Assembly (NCBI GenBank): GCA_023461115.1
Contig: JAEWOA010000245.1
Span: 1-50,123, forward strand
Direction of reading: 5' to 3'
DNA: 50,123 nucleotides
Source: Actinomycetes bacterium
GTDB lineage: Bacteria > Actinomycetota > Actinomycetes > Actinomycetales > Cellulomonadaceae
Below the pieces are notes generated by a model. That model searched no databases. It was not told where the DNA came from and worked only from the letters and a program-made list of their open reading frames with translations. Made by a program: the position numbers and the translations under genes. Below, piece by piece: positions 17,876-26,790 of the stretch (position 1 is its first letter; each line of letters begins with the position of its first letter).

Positions 17876-19951
17876 GTGCCGTCTGCTTCGTCGCGCCGCC
17901 GCCCGTCGCTGACCAAGTACTTCGCGTCGATCTCGGTGCTGGCCATGGCCGCGCTGGGCTTCGCGTTGGTGTGGGTGACGTCGAGCGTCATGCAGCAGCA
18001 GGCGCTGCGGGACGGGACCGCGTCCGCGAGGTCCGTCACGGCATACGCGGTGGACACCCTGCCGGCCGACGTGTTCACCGCGGGCATCCTGACGGCGCCG
18101 CAGCGTGCCGCCGTCACGTCCTCGACCGCGGGCTTCGGCGGCATCGTCGAGCTGCGGCTGTGGGCGGCCGACGGCTCGCTGCTGTACTCGTCGGCGGGCG
18201 ACCGGGTGGCGTTCCCCGACACCGAGCGGTTCAACCAGGTGCAGCTGACGGGCGACCCGGACGCGCGCGTGACGGTCAACGTCGCGTACCCGCAGGGCCG
18301 CTCGGCCAAGGACGGCGGCGACGCGCTGCAAGTGCTCGACGTCTACGTGCCGGTGCGCGCCTCGGACACCCGCGGCGCGGGCGACTCCGCGATCGTCGGC
18401 GCCGCCGAGGTGCTGCTGGACCACACCGACGCGGCGGACGCGCTCGACCGCGCCGAGCGGACCGTCGCGCTCGTCGTCGTGCTCGGCCTGGTGCTCCTGT
18501 GGCTGCTGCTGTTCCGCACGGTGTTCACGACGTCGCGGCGGCTGCAGGCGAGCGCGCTCGAGAACGCGCGCCTCGCGCTGCTCGACTCCCTCACGGGCCT
18601 GCCGAACCGGCGCCTGCTCGCGGACCGCATGCGGCGCACCGTGGCCGACGCCCAGGACACGGGCGGGCGGCTCGGCCTCGTGCTGCTGGACATCGACCGG
18701 TTCAAGGACATCAACGACTCGCTGGGCCACGACCGCGGCGACGAGCTGCTGGAACAGGTCGCGGCTCGGCTGCGCGACGCGTTGCGCGACGACGACGTGG
18801 TCGCGCGCCTCGGCGGCGACGAGTTCGCGATCCTGCTGCCGGACGTGCGCTCGGTCGAGAACGCCGAGCGCCTCGCGCACCGCGTGCGGCAGCTCTTCGT
18901 GCCGCCGTTCCAGCTGGGCGAGATGTCGCTGCACGTGGAGACGTCGATCGGCGTCGCGTGCCTGCCCGACCACGCGCACGACGCGTCCTCGCTGATGCGG
19001 ACCGCGGACGTCGCGATGTACACCGCCAAGCACCACCGCACCGGTGTCGCGGTGTACGACGCCGACGAGGACCACTCGTCGCCCGCGCGCCTCATGCTGC
19101 TCGGAGACCTGCACCGAGCGCTCGACCCGACGCGCGGCGACGACCAGCTCGCGATGCACTACCAGCCCAAGATCGCGCTCTCGACGGGCGAGACCGTGGG
19201 GTACGAGGCGCTCATGCGCTGGGAGCACCCGACGCGCGGGACGCTGATGCCGAGCACGTTCATCCCGCTCGCGGAGCAGTCCGGCCTGATCCACGACCTC
19301 ACCAAGTTCGCGTTGAGCGAGGCGGTGCAGCAGTTGGCCCGGTGGCGCGACGAGGGCCGCGCGGTGCCGGTCGCGGTGAACCTCTCGGCGCACGACGTGA
19401 CGACGCCGGCGGTGCTCGACATCGTCTCGGAGCTGCTCGCGCACCACGGCGTGCCCGGCGGGCTGCTGGAGGTCGAGATCACGGAGACCGCGCTGGTCGC
19501 GGACCCGTCACGGATCGTCCCGGTGCTGCAGTCGCTCGACGGCCTCGGCGTGCGGGTCGCGATCGACGACTTCGGCATCGGCAACACCTCGATCTCGCAG
19601 TTGCGGGACCTGCCCGTCGACGAGCTCAAGATCGACCGGCTGTTCGTCGCGGACCTGGGCGACGGCGGCCGTGCGGGCTCGGAGGTCGTGGTGCAGGCGA
19701 TGGTGGACCTCGCGCACTCGTTCGGCCTGCGCGTGGTCGCCGAGGGCGTCGAGGACGCGAGGACCGCGTCGGTGCTCGAGTCGCTCGGCGTGGACCTCGC
19801 GCAGGGCTTCCACTACGCGCCCGCGCTGCCCGCCGACGAGGCGGTCGCGCGGTCTGCCGCACGCGTGGCCCGCGACGAGGCGCCCAAGGCCGAGCGCCGC
19901 GGTCGCGGCCGCCGCACGCCGGCGCGGACGGGCCCGTCGTCGGATGGGTGA
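17876..19951 (+). CDS. Membrane GGDEF-EAL cyclic-di-GMP protein
   Basis: A 691-residue protein that should make and/or degrade c-di-GMP. Two membrane helices (about residues 16-38 and 197-215) enclose an extracytoplasmic sensor of some 155 residues. The GGDEF domain keeps the active-site motif intact at 313-317, and the inhibitory I-site RxxD (RDDD) lies exactly five residues before it, so product-inhibited cyclase activity is expected. The EAL domain has YEALMRW (EAL at 444-446), EITETAL, DDFGIGNTS, LKIDR and EGVED, all catalytic positions of active phosphodiesterases. GTG 17876 is preceded by GGTGGAGG with six bases spacing. The SipW/TasA-like genes begin 92 bp downstream on the same strand. 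Confidence 0.94.
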   Translation: MPSASSRRRPSLTKYFASISVLAMAALGFALVWVTSSVMQQQALRDGTASARSVTAYAVDTLPADVFTAGILTAPQRAAVTSSTAGFGGIVELRLWAADGSLLYSSAGDRVAFPDTERFNQVQLTGDPDARVTVNVAYPQGRSAKDGGDALQVLDVYVPVRASDTRGAGDSAIVGAAEVLLDHTDAADALDRAERTVALVVVLGLVLLWLLLFRTVFTTSRRLQASALENARLALLDSLTGLPNRRLLADRMRRTVADAQDTGGRLGLVLLDIDRFKDINDSLGHDRGDELLEQVAARLRDALRDDDVVARLGGDEFAILLPDVRSVENAERLAHRVRQLFVPPFQLGEMSLHVETSIGVACLPDHAHDASSLMRTADVAMYTAKHHRTGVAVYDADEDHSSPARLMLLGDLHRALDPTRGDDQLAMHYQPKIALSTGETVGYEALMRWEHPTRGTLMPSTFIPLAEQSGLIHDLTKFALSEAVQQLARWRDEGRAVPVAVNLSAHDVTTPAVLDIVSELLAHHGVPGGLLEVEITETALVADPSRIVPVLQSLDGLGVRVAIDDFGIGNTSISQLRDLPVDELKIDRLFVADLGDGGRAGSEVVVQAMVDLAHSFGLRVVAEGVEDARTASVLESLGVDLAQGFHYAPALPADEAVARSAARVARDEAPKAERRGRGRRTPARTGPSSDG

Positions 19952-20043
19952 ACTTCGCCGGTTTGGCTCACGTATGGCCCCACGGCGCCGATACTCGACA
20001 CGCCGGGACTGCGGCCGGCGCACGACCACGGGAGGACACCGCC

Positions 20044-20748
20044 GTGATGGATGACCTGCTCCACGAGATGATCTCGCCTGCGCCGACGCCCGGCGACAAG
20101 CCGCGCCGGCGGCGCCTGTGGGCCAGCGGCGCGATCATCGCGCTCGCGCTGGTGGGGGCGACCTCGCTCACGACCTCCGCGGTGTTCCGCGACCACGACC
20201 AGAGCGCGGCGGACATCCGCACCGGCACGATCGACCTGACGGCCGACGAGGGCGGCGGCGCCAGCGAGCTGCAGTTCTCGGTGCCGGTGGCGAACATGCT
20301 GCCCGGCGCGTCGATCGTCGCGCCGGTCACGGTGCGCAACTCCGGCAGCCTGCGGTTCCGCTACGCGATCGGCTACACGGCCACCAACGCCACGGACAAC
20401 CCGGTGGCCTCGGACCTGATCGGCGCGCTCCGGCTGACGCTCTTCACGTCCGACACCTGCACCCTGGCCACCGCGGACGACTTCGCGGGCCAGTCCGGCA
20501 CAGGCTTCGGCCTGGCCGACGAGGCGCTGCTGGCCGGGAACGTCGCCGACCCCGAGGATGCCGGCCAGGACCTCTACCTGTCCGCGGGCCAGTCGCTCGC
20601 CTACTGCGCCCGCATCGACTTCGACCGCGACGCCGGGGACGAGCTCCAGGACACCGGCGCGACGGTCACGCTGACGTTCGACGCGGTCCAGCTCGAGTTC
20701 GACGCGGGCGACGCGAGCAAGTCCGGCGTGACTGGGCCGAGCCACTAG
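20044..20748 (+). CDS. TasA/camelysin-like secreted protein (SipW substrate)
   Basis: About 234 residues. A basic N-terminus with KPRRRRLW is followed by a signal segment ASGAIIALALVGATSLTTSA, then VFRDHDQSAADIRTGTIDL. That F-x-D(xx)QS-x-x-(x)-TG-(x)-DL pattern directly after the signal peptide is characteristic of the TasA/camelysin group, the fibre proteins processed by SipW-type peptidases. The rest is predicted beta-sandwich (PVTVRNSGSLRFRYAIGY, LSAGQSLAYCARIDF). A well-placed GGAGG (20031-20035) suits GTG 20044; ATG 20047 is one codon later. The peptidase gene begins 12 bp downstream. Likely role is a surface or extracellular matrix fibre; true fibre formation is inference. Confidence 0.82.
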   Translation: MMDDLLHEMISPAPTPGDKPRRRRLWASGAIIALALVGATSLTTSAVFRDHDQSAADIRTGTIDLTADEGGGASELQFSVPVANMLPGASIVAPVTVRNSGSLRFRYAIGYTATNATDNPVASDLIGALRLTLFTSDTCTLATADDFAGQSGTGFGLADEALLAGNVADPEDAGQDLYLSAGQSLAYCARIDFDRDAGDELQDTGATVTLTFDAVQLEFDAGDASKSGVTGPSH

Positions 20749-20760
20749 CCCTCGGCGCCC

Positions 20761-21471
20761 ATGCCCCGGACGTCCACCTCGACCCACCCGGACCGGCGTC
20801 AGCCGGCGCCGCGGGTGCGTCGACAGCGCCAACAGCCGGTGTGGCGGCGCGTGCTGTCGACGTTGCTCTGGTCGGTGATCGTGCTGGGCGGGCTGGCGTA
20901 CGCGACGTCGGTCGCGGTGCCGCTGTGGTTCCAGGCCCACGGCCAGCGGCTGTTGATCGTCACGTCCGGGTCGATGTCGCCGGTGTTCGACGCGGGCGAC
21001 GCGGTGGTGCTGCGCAAGGTGGACGACCCGTCGGAGCTCAAGGTCAACCAGATCGTGTCGTTCTGGCCCCTGGGCTCGACGAGCCTGGTGACGCACCGGG
21101 TGGTGAGCCTGGCGACGCTGCCCAAGCTCCAGCTCAACGTGGAGACACGCTCGCAGGAGCCCGTGATCGACCCGACGACCGGCAAGCCCGTGGTGGACCA
21201 CTACATCCTGACCAAGGGTGACGCGAACCCCGAGCCCGACCCGAACGCGACGCCGATCTCGCGCGTGCGCGGCATCGTGCTGGGCTCGCACCCGGGGTGG
21301 GGGTTCGTGCTGCAGTGGTGCGGGTCGCCCGTCGGGCGGGCGGTGATGCTGGTGCCGCCGCTGCTGGCGCTGGGCCTGCTCGAGGTGCTCGCGGTGCGGG
21401 ACCAGCGCAGACGCACGTCCGCCAAGAAGGATGCGGAGGCGCGGCGTGTCGAAGCCCTCCTCCTGGACTGA
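20761..21471 (+). CDS. SipW-type signal peptidase I
   Basis: A 236-residue membrane signal peptidase. A long basic N-terminus precedes one membrane helix (about 30-56); the catalytic serine is in VTSGSMSPVF (S71), and at the place of the usual bacterial lysine there is VTHRVV with H112, the Ser/His dyad of the archaeal/SipW/eukaryotic ER class rather than the Ser/Lys class. A second helix (about 202-218) near the C-terminus is also typical of this class. Such enzymes are dedicated to neighbouring TasA/camelysin substrates, which flank the gene on both sides here. It overlaps the next small gene by 26 bp. Confidence 0.92.
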   Translation: MPRTSTSTHPDRRQPAPRVRRQRQQPVWRRVLSTLLWSVIVLGGLAYATSVAVPLWFQAHGQRLLIVTSGSMSPVFDAGDAVVLRKVDDPSELKVNQIVSFWPLGSTSLVTHRVVSLATLPKLQLNVETRSQEPVIDPTTGKPVVDHYILTKGDANPEPDPNATPISRVRGIVLGSHPGWGFVLQWCGSPVGRAVMLVPPLLALGLLEVLAVRDQRRRTSAKKDAEARRVEALLLD

Positions 21472-21685
21472 GCGCCGCGGGGGCCGGACTCCCGGCGTTC
21501 CGCGCGCCGTCCCGTTCACGCCCTCCGGCAACTCGGGCCGCACGCGCTTGATCGTCGCCGTGCTCCTGGGCCTGGCCGCGCTGGCGAGCCCGGCGCTGGG
21601 CTTCACGGCCGCGGAGTTCACGGGCTCGGACACGGTCACGTTCGAGATCGGGACCGCGGACACGTTCCCGCCGCCGACGCCCTGA
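21446..21685 (+). CDS. Tiny secreted protein, probable second SipW substrate
   Basis: A 79-residue protein with a basic N-terminus (KPSSWTERRGGRTPG), a hydrophobic signal segment LIVAVLLGLAALASPALG and then only about 28 residues: FTAAEFTGSDTVTFEIGTAD and a Pro-rich end. The F-T-(x)n-T-V-T-F-x-x-G-T pattern after the signal resembles the first strands of TasA/camelysin proteins, so this is like a camelysin that stops after its N-terminal strand. GTG 21446 has GGAGG at 21435-21439, six bases upstream, inside the sipW-like coding sequence (26-bp overlap), indicating coupled translation. It may be truncated by deletion or be a real minimal subunit that donates a beta strand. Confidence 0.7.
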   Translation: MSKPSSWTERRGGRTPGVPRAVPFTPSGNSGRTRLIVAVLLGLAALASPALGFTAAEFTGSDTVTFEIGTADTFPPPTP

Positions 21686-21700
21686 CCGCGCGGCGGCGGG

Positions 21701-23095
21701 TCAGGACCGGACGCCGCGAGCGGACAACAGCACCGCGTCAGGGTCGTACGCCGTGGAGAGCTCGCGCAGCCGGCGGGCCACCGCCGGGGTGAACACGCGC
21801 TCGGCCCACGCGGCGCCGGAGGTGCCGGTGAAGTTCGGCAGCGAGCCCGCGCGGGCCCACGGGGCCAGCCCGCCCAGGATGCGCTCGGCGTCGGGCTCCA
21901 GCAAAGCCGCGGTCTCGGGCATCGCGATCGCGGCCATGAACAGCGAGTACCCGGCCTCCCGGTGCGCGAACGCGCAGTCGTCGCCGGCGCGCACGCGCCC
22001 GCCGAGCTGGCGCAGCTCGACCATCACCTGGACGCTCGGGACGCCTGGGCCGACGAGCTCCAGGAACCGGTCGGCGGCGTCGAGCCCGAAGTCCTCGAGC
22101 AGCATGGTCGACTCGTGCAGCGGCATCGGGTCCACCGGGTCGGCGTGCACGGCGCCGATCGCGGCGTACGGCATGCGCATCACCGCGTCGATGAGCGGGC
22201 GCGCGACGGCGCGCAGCGCGCGGATCAGCTCCTCGCCCTCGGCCGGGTCGCCGGTCCACACGAAGCGCACGCACACCGTCGTCTTGCCGCGCACGGGCTC
22301 GGGGATGAACGGCCGGTCCGGCAGCCGGTTCACGGCGAGCGACGTGGTGCCCTCGGTCGGCAGCAGCTTCGCCCACTGGGCCCAGGTGCGGACGACGGCG
22401 GGCACGTCGGGCTCGTCGAACCACAGCGAGCCGCCGTAGATCTCGGGCAGCCGCGGCAGCGTGAGCTCCACGGCGGTGACGATGCCGAGCGTGCCCTTGC
22501 CGCCGCGCAGGCCCCAGAAGAGGTCGGCGTGCTGTGTCGCGGACACGCGGCGGACCTCGCCGTCGCCGGTCACCACGTCGAACGCGCGCACGTAGTCGGA
22601 CGAGAGCCCGTGCGAGCGGGCGAGCGGGCCCAGCCCGCCACCGGTCAGGTAGCCGACCACGCCCACGTCGGGCGACGAGCCGCACAGCGGGGCGAGGCCG
22701 TGCGGGGCGGCGGCCTCGATCAGGCGCTCCCACTTCACGCCCGCTCCGACGCGGGCCCATCCGCTCGGGTCGACCGTGACCTCGTCGAGCGCGTGGGTGT
22801 GCACGCAGATCGCGTCCGTCATGGCCTCGGTGGCGCCGTGGCCGGTGCCCTGGACGGCGACCTTCACGCCGAACGCGGCCGCGAGGCGCAGCGTCGTCGA
22901 GACGTCGCGCTCGTCGCGGGCCTCGACGAGCGCGGCGGGCGAGATGGCCTTGGTCAGGTTGCTGGTGGACGCCAACCGCGTGTAACCGTCAGTCGCAGGC
23001 AGGTGCAGTGGCACTCCGGTGTCCTGCAACGCGCGGATGGCGGCCGGGGTCGCGGGCCGGTAGGCGGCGTCCAGGCGGGGGGTGCTGGTGCTCAT
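21701..23095 (-). CDS. FAD-binding oxidoreductase of the berberine bridge enzyme-like (PCMH) family
   Basis: A 464-residue flavoenzyme. The N-terminal PCMH FAD domain shows SPAALVEARDERDVSTTLRLAA, VAVQGTGHGATEAM (the His is the usual covalent flavin attachment residue), PDVGVVGYLTGGGLGPLARSHGLSSDY and ADLFWGLRGGKGTLGIVTAVEL. The C-terminus ends with a BBE-like segment around NFTGTSGAAWAERVFTPAVARRLRELSTAYDPD. The cysteine used for a second flavin bond in bicovalent members (C-P-x-V-G) is Ser here (SPDVG), so single attachment is expected. These enzymes oxidise sugars, alcohols or aromatic natural products; substrate unknown. ATG 23095 has TGAGGG upstream. No signal peptide. Confidence 0.9.
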   Translation of the reverse strand: MSTSTPRLDAAYRPATPAAIRALQDTGVPLHLPATDGYTRLASTSNLTKAISPAALVEARDERDVSTTLRLAAAFGVKVAVQGTGHGATEAMTDAICVHTHALDEVTVDPSGWARVGAGVKWERLIEAAAPHGLAPLCGSSPDVGVVGYLTGGGLGPLARSHGLSSDYVRAFDVVTGDGEVRRVSATQHADLFWGLRGGKGTLGIVTAVELTLPRLPEIYGGSLWFDEPDVPAVVRTWAQWAKLLPTEGTTSLAVNRLPDRPFIPEPVRGKTTVCVRFVWTGDPAEGEELIRALRAVARPLIDAVMRMPYAAIGAVHADPVDPMPLHESTMLLEDFGLDAADRFLELVGPGVPSVQVMVELRQLGGRVRAGDDCAFAHREAGYSLFMAAIAMPETAALLEPDAERILGGLAPWARAGSLPNFTGTSGAAWAERVFTPAVARRLRELSTAYDPDAVLLSARGVRS

Positions 23096-23118
23096 GGCTG
23101 GTATCCCTCAGGTCCCAC

Positions 23119-23136
23119 ACGGGCGGGGTGGCCCGT
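23119..23136. terminator. Hairpin downstream of the seven-gene operon
   Basis: ACGGGC (23119-23124), loop GGGGTG, GCCCGT (23131-23136). It lies about 90 bp past the last histidine kinase and just upstream of the flavin oxidoreductase start. Stem is short; a terminator role is tentative. Confidence 0.35.
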
Positions 23137-23224
23137 TGCTCGTCGGCAGCCGGATCGGCATACCGGGAGCCAAGGAGTCGTCGCGCGCGAGCCTGATACG
23201 TCCGAATCGGCGAGCGGCGCCGCG

Positions 23225-24970
23225 TCAGTGCGGGTGCGCCGGTGGGAGTCGCAGGGTCATCGTCGTGCCCTCGCCGACGACGCTCGCGATCTCGAGGCGG
23301 CCGCCGTGCGCGCGCGCCACCGCGTCCGCGATCGCGAGCCCGAGCCCCACGCCGGGCACGGCCCGGTGCACCGCGGACGTAGTGCGGAAGAAGCGCTTGG
23401 TCAGGTGCTCGAGCTCTTCGGGCGCGATGCCCTCGCCGGTGTCCCGCACGCTGATCACGGCGCCGCCGGGCGCGCCCGGGTCCGGGCCGGTGTGGACCGC
23501 GACGGTGCCTCCCGCGGGCGTGAACTTGATCGCGTTGCCCACGAGGTTGTCCACCACCTGGCCGACGCGCGTCTCGTCGGCGGGCACCACCACAGCGACG
23601 CCCTGGAACTCCAGGCGCACGCGCGCGGCGTTGGCGGCGGGCCGCGCGGACACGACCGACGCGTGCGCGACCCCGCGGACGTCGATGGGGACGGGCAGCA
23701 CGGCGAACTTGCCGGCGTCGAGCTGGGAGGCGGTGAGCAGGTCGGTCACCAGGCGCAGCTGGCGCCGCGCGTTGCGCTCGACGATCTCGAGGTACTCGCG
23801 GTGCTCGGTCCCCAGTTCCTCGTCCGGCGCGGGCTGCACGGGCTCGAGCACCAGCTCCAGGTAGCCGAGCATCGCGGTCAGCGGTGTGCGCAGCTCGTGG
23901 CTGACGAGCGAGATGAACTCGTCGCGCAGCCGCTCGGTCTCGCGCTCGGCCGTCACGTCCCGCGCCACGAACACGTAGCCGTCCGGCCCGCCGGGGCCGA
24001 CGTGGGGCGTGACCAGGAGCTGGACGCGGAGGCGTTCGCCGTCGCGGCGTACGAGCATCCAGTCCTGCACGGGCGAGTCGTCGGCGACGTCGGGGGGCTC
24101 GACGAGGGCCCGGAACAGGTCGGCGTCGGTCGGCTCGTCCTCCTGGAGGCCGAAGATCTGCTCGTGCCGAGCGCGCAGCTCGCTGCGGTCGTGGAACTCG
24201 ACGACGCTCATGCGCCCGACCGCCTGCGACGGAGACCAGCCCAGGATCTGCCACGCGCCGGTGTTGAACACCTCGATCACGCCGTGCGCGTCGGTCGCGA
24301 TGATCGCCTGCTCGGTCACCGAGTCGATGACCGAGCGGAGCTCGGCCGCGTCGCGCCGCGTCTGGCCCAACAGGCTGCGTTGGTTGCCCTCGAGCGTGAC
24401 GAGCGCGGCGTTGCGCGCGCGCAGGTTGCCCAGCGCGGTGTGCACGAACAGCGCGATGAGGAACGACACGGCGGCGACGGTCAGCGCGCGCAGCATCGTC
24501 TGCCCGTTGCGCCACGCCCCCGCGTTGGGCGAGAGCACGTCGAGCGCGCAGAACGCGGCGCCCGCGGTCGCGAGCATGATCGACCCGCGCCACGGCTGCG
24601 CCGCGACCGTCACGACCACGAGGTACACCAGCGACGCGTAGGGCGAGAGCGCGTCCCCGGTGCCCGCGCGCAGCAGCGCCACGATCAGGAAGTTGACGAT
24701 CGCGACGACGACGCCGACGGTCGCGCGTGGCGGCAGCAGCGAGCCCGGCACCCGCCACGCCGCGAGCAGCAGGCCGCCCATCACCGCGACGGACGCGATC
24801 ACCAGCGACGGGTGGGTCAGCCGGTCGTCGCGCAGCGGGACGGTGGCCACGGCGACGAAGAACGCGGCGGCGATCGGCGCCTCCCGCGCGAGCACCCGCG
24901 TCTCCGGCCCCAACCAGCGGACGATCAGCTGTTCGACGCGCCAGACGGCGCCCTGCTCGGCGGTCGTCAT
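23225..24970 (-). CDS. Membrane PAS-domain sensor histidine kinase (operon gene 7)
   Basis: A 581-residue kinase. About six hydrophobic helices (residues 30-210) form an integral membrane sensor, followed by a short coiled coil, a PAS domain (VIDSVTEQAIIATDAHGVIEVF, GWSPSQAVGRM) with a C-terminal PAC part, then HisKA with the phospho-acceptor in SLVSHELRTPLTAMLGYLEL and a HATPase: N-box DNLVGNAIKF, G1 VRDTGEGI, F-box KRFFRT and G2 GVGLGLAIAD. The ATG overlaps the stop of the preceding kinase as ATGA. It is closely similar in architecture to that kinase and is likely a duplicate that diverged. A plausible phospho-acceptor is the receiver domain on the operon's first protein; no other receiver is encoded nearby. 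Confidence 0.93.
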   Translation of the reverse strand: MTTAEQGAVWRVEQLIVRWLGPETRVLAREAPIAAAFFVAVATVPLRDDRLTHPSLVIASVAVMGGLLLAAWRVPGSLLPPRATVGVVVAIVNFLIVALLRAGTGDALSPYASLVYLVVVTVAAQPWRGSIMLATAGAAFCALDVLSPNAGAWRNGQTMLRALTVAAVSFLIALFVHTALGNLRARNAALVTLEGNQRSLLGQTRRDAAELRSVIDSVTEQAIIATDAHGVIEVFNTGAWQILGWSPSQAVGRMSVVEFHDRSELRARHEQIFGLQEDEPTDADLFRALVEPPDVADDSPVQDWMLVRRDGERLRVQLLVTPHVGPGGPDGYVFVARDVTAERETERLRDEFISLVSHELRTPLTAMLGYLELVLEPVQPAPDEELGTEHREYLEIVERNARRQLRLVTDLLTASQLDAGKFAVLPVPIDVRGVAHASVVSARPAANAARVRLEFQGVAVVVPADETRVGQVVDNLVGNAIKFTPAGGTVAVHTGPDPGAPGGAVISVRDTGEGIAPEELEHLTKRFFRTTSAVHRAVPGVGLGLAIADAVARAHGGRLEIASVVGEGTTMTLRLPPAHPH

Positions 24971-26790
24971 CCGGCTGCACCACCCGCCGTCGGCGAGGGC
25001 GAGGGCGGGGTTCTCGGCAGGCGCATCGTCACGCGGCTGCCCTCTCCGAGCGCGCTGTCGAACGTGAGCGTGCCGCCGTGCGCGGCCGCGACTCCTCGCG
25101 CGATCGACAGGCCGAGGCCGACGCCGGGCACCGAGCGGCGTCGGGTGTCCTCGGTGCGGAAGAACCGCTCGAAGATGTGCTGCACCTCGTCGGGGGACAC
25201 GCCCGCGCCGGTGTCCCGCACGCTGACCACCACTTCCTCGCCCTCGGCGCGGCAGGTCACGTGCACTTGGCCCTGGTTGGACGTGAACTTGATGGCGTTG
25301 GCGATGATGTTGTCCACCACCTGGCCCACGCGCTCGCTGTCCGCCTGGACGGGGGCGCTCGTGATGTCGGGCACCAGCGTCACGCCGATCTTGGCGGCGA
25401 CGGGCGTGGCCGCCTGCACGGACGCGCGCACGACGTCGGCGAGGTCGATCGACGAGGGCGAGACCGCGAATGTGCCCGCGTCCATCTGCGCCTGCATGAG
25501 CAGGTCGCTGACGAGCCGGAGCTGGCGGTGGGCGTTGCGCTCGATGACGGTGAGGTACTCGCGCTGGTCGTCGGTGAGTGGGTCGACGCCGTCCTGCAGC
25601 AGCTCGAGGTAGCCGAGCACCGACGTCAGTGGGGTGCGGAGCTCGTGGCTGATCATCCCGACGAACTCGTCCCGCAGCCGCTCGGTCTCGCGGTCCTCGG
25701 TGACGTCGCTGGCCACGACGACGTAGCCGATCGGCGTGCCGTCGAGCCCGGTGCGGGCGGTCGCGGCGAGCCGGATCCTCGCGGTGGTGCCGTCGCGTCG
25801 CGTCAGGGTCCAGTCCCGCACGTCGGCGCCCGCGGCGAGCACCTGTGGGGGCACGATCGCGTCGAACAGCAGCTCGTCGGAGGCGCCCGGCGGGGCTGGT
25901 TCCCCGTGCAGCTCCGCCCAGCGTGCGACGAGCTCGTCGTGCACGTGCAGGCGCGCGATGTTCATGCGGCCGACGACCTCGCTCTGCGCGTAGCCGGTGA
26001 GGCGCTCGGCGCCCGCGTTGAACACCTCGATCACGCCGTTGACGTCGGTGGCGACGATCGACTGCTCGGTCGCGGCGTCGATGATCGAGACCATCTGCTG
26101 GTGGGACCGCTCGCGCGCGTCCGCGAGCCGCGTGAGCTGTTCGGCGTGCCTGTGCTCGGACGCGAGGAGCTCGTCCTGCCTGGCCCGCAGCTCCTCGAGG
26201 GCCTCGTTGCGGCGGCGCAGCACCTCGACGATCTCGTGGACGTACAGCGCGATGACGATCGACGTCAGCGCCGCGACCACCGCGCGGGCGCCGGAGGCGC
26301 CGTTGCGGAACGAGCCGGGCTCGAACGAGACGACGCCGCCGACGAAGAGCGTCGCGCCGACGACGCCGACGACGATGCCGTGCAGCCCGCGCTGCGCGGC
26401 GAGCACGACGACCAGCAGGTAGACCATCGCCGCGAACGCGGACGGCGCCCCGCCGGTGCCGAACCGCAGTGCCCCCAGGCCGATGAACTGGAGGATCATC
26501 ACGGAGTCGCTGGCCCACTCGGGCCAGCGGTCCCATGGCAGCCTCCATGCGAGCAGCAGGCTGAGCGCGACCAGCAGGACGGAGGCGACGATCGCGGGCC
26601 CGGAGGTCACCGGCGCCGAGGGGAACGGCAGCGTGATCAGGGAGATGGTGAAGACCATCGCGAACGGCACCTGGCGCGCGAACACGCGCCCGCCCCAGGA
26701 GGTGGCGCTGCGGATGAGGCGGCCGAAGGCCGTGGCCACGACCGGCGCATCCGCCCGCACGTACGCCTTGCCGGCCGCCTCGGGGCTCAT
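24967..26790 (-). CDS. Membrane PAS-domain sensor histidine kinase (operon gene 6)
   Basis: A 607-residue kinase with the same plan as its downstream neighbour: several membrane helices (about 40-200), a coiled coil with VLRRRNEALEELRARQDELL, a PAS domain (IIDAATEQSIVATDVNGVIEVF), HisKA (GMISHELRTPLTSVLGYLEL, phospho-acceptor His) and HATPase (DNIIANAIKF, VRDTGAGV, FERFFRT, GVGLGLSIARG). The ATG at 26790 overlaps the stop of the 58-residue membrane protein gene as ATGA; a longer upstream reading frame exists but it overlaps that gene entirely. Both kinases being membrane-integral and PAS-containing suggests sensing of membrane or redox state. Signal unknown. Confidence 0.93.
   Translation of the reverse strand: MSPEAAGKAYVRADAPVVATAFGRLIRSATSWGGRVFARQVPFAMVFTISLITLPFPSAPVTSGPAIVASVLLVALSLLLAWRLPWDRWPEWASDSVMILQFIGLGALRFGTGGAPSAFAAMVYLLVVVLAAQRGLHGIVVGVVGATLFVGGVVSFEPGSFRNGASGARAVVAALTSIVIALYVHEIVEVLRRRNEALEELRARQDELLASEHRHAEQLTRLADARERSHQQMVSIIDAATEQSIVATDVNGVIEVFNAGAERLTGYAQSEVVGRMNIARLHVHDELVARWAELHGEPAPPGASDELLFDAIVPPQVLAAGADVRDWTLTRRDGTTARIRLAATARTGLDGTPIGYVVVASDVTEDRETERLRDEFVGMISHELRTPLTSVLGYLELLQDGVDPLTDDQREYLTVIERNAHRQLRLVSDLLMQAQMDAGTFAVSPSSIDLADVVRASVQAATPVAAKIGVTLVPDITSAPVQADSERVGQVVDNIIANAIKFTSNQGQVHVTCRAEGEEVVVSVRDTGAGVSPDEVQHIFERFFRTEDTRRRSVPGVGLGLSIARGVAAAHGGTLTFDSALGEGSRVTMRLPRTPPSPSPTAGGAAG

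Noticed and set aside
23225..26548. Apparent 1,107-residue kinase running through both kinase genes in one frame
   Set aside because: The first half is out of frame with the real upstream kinase and has no domain. The true start is ATG 24970 with an ATGA overlap.
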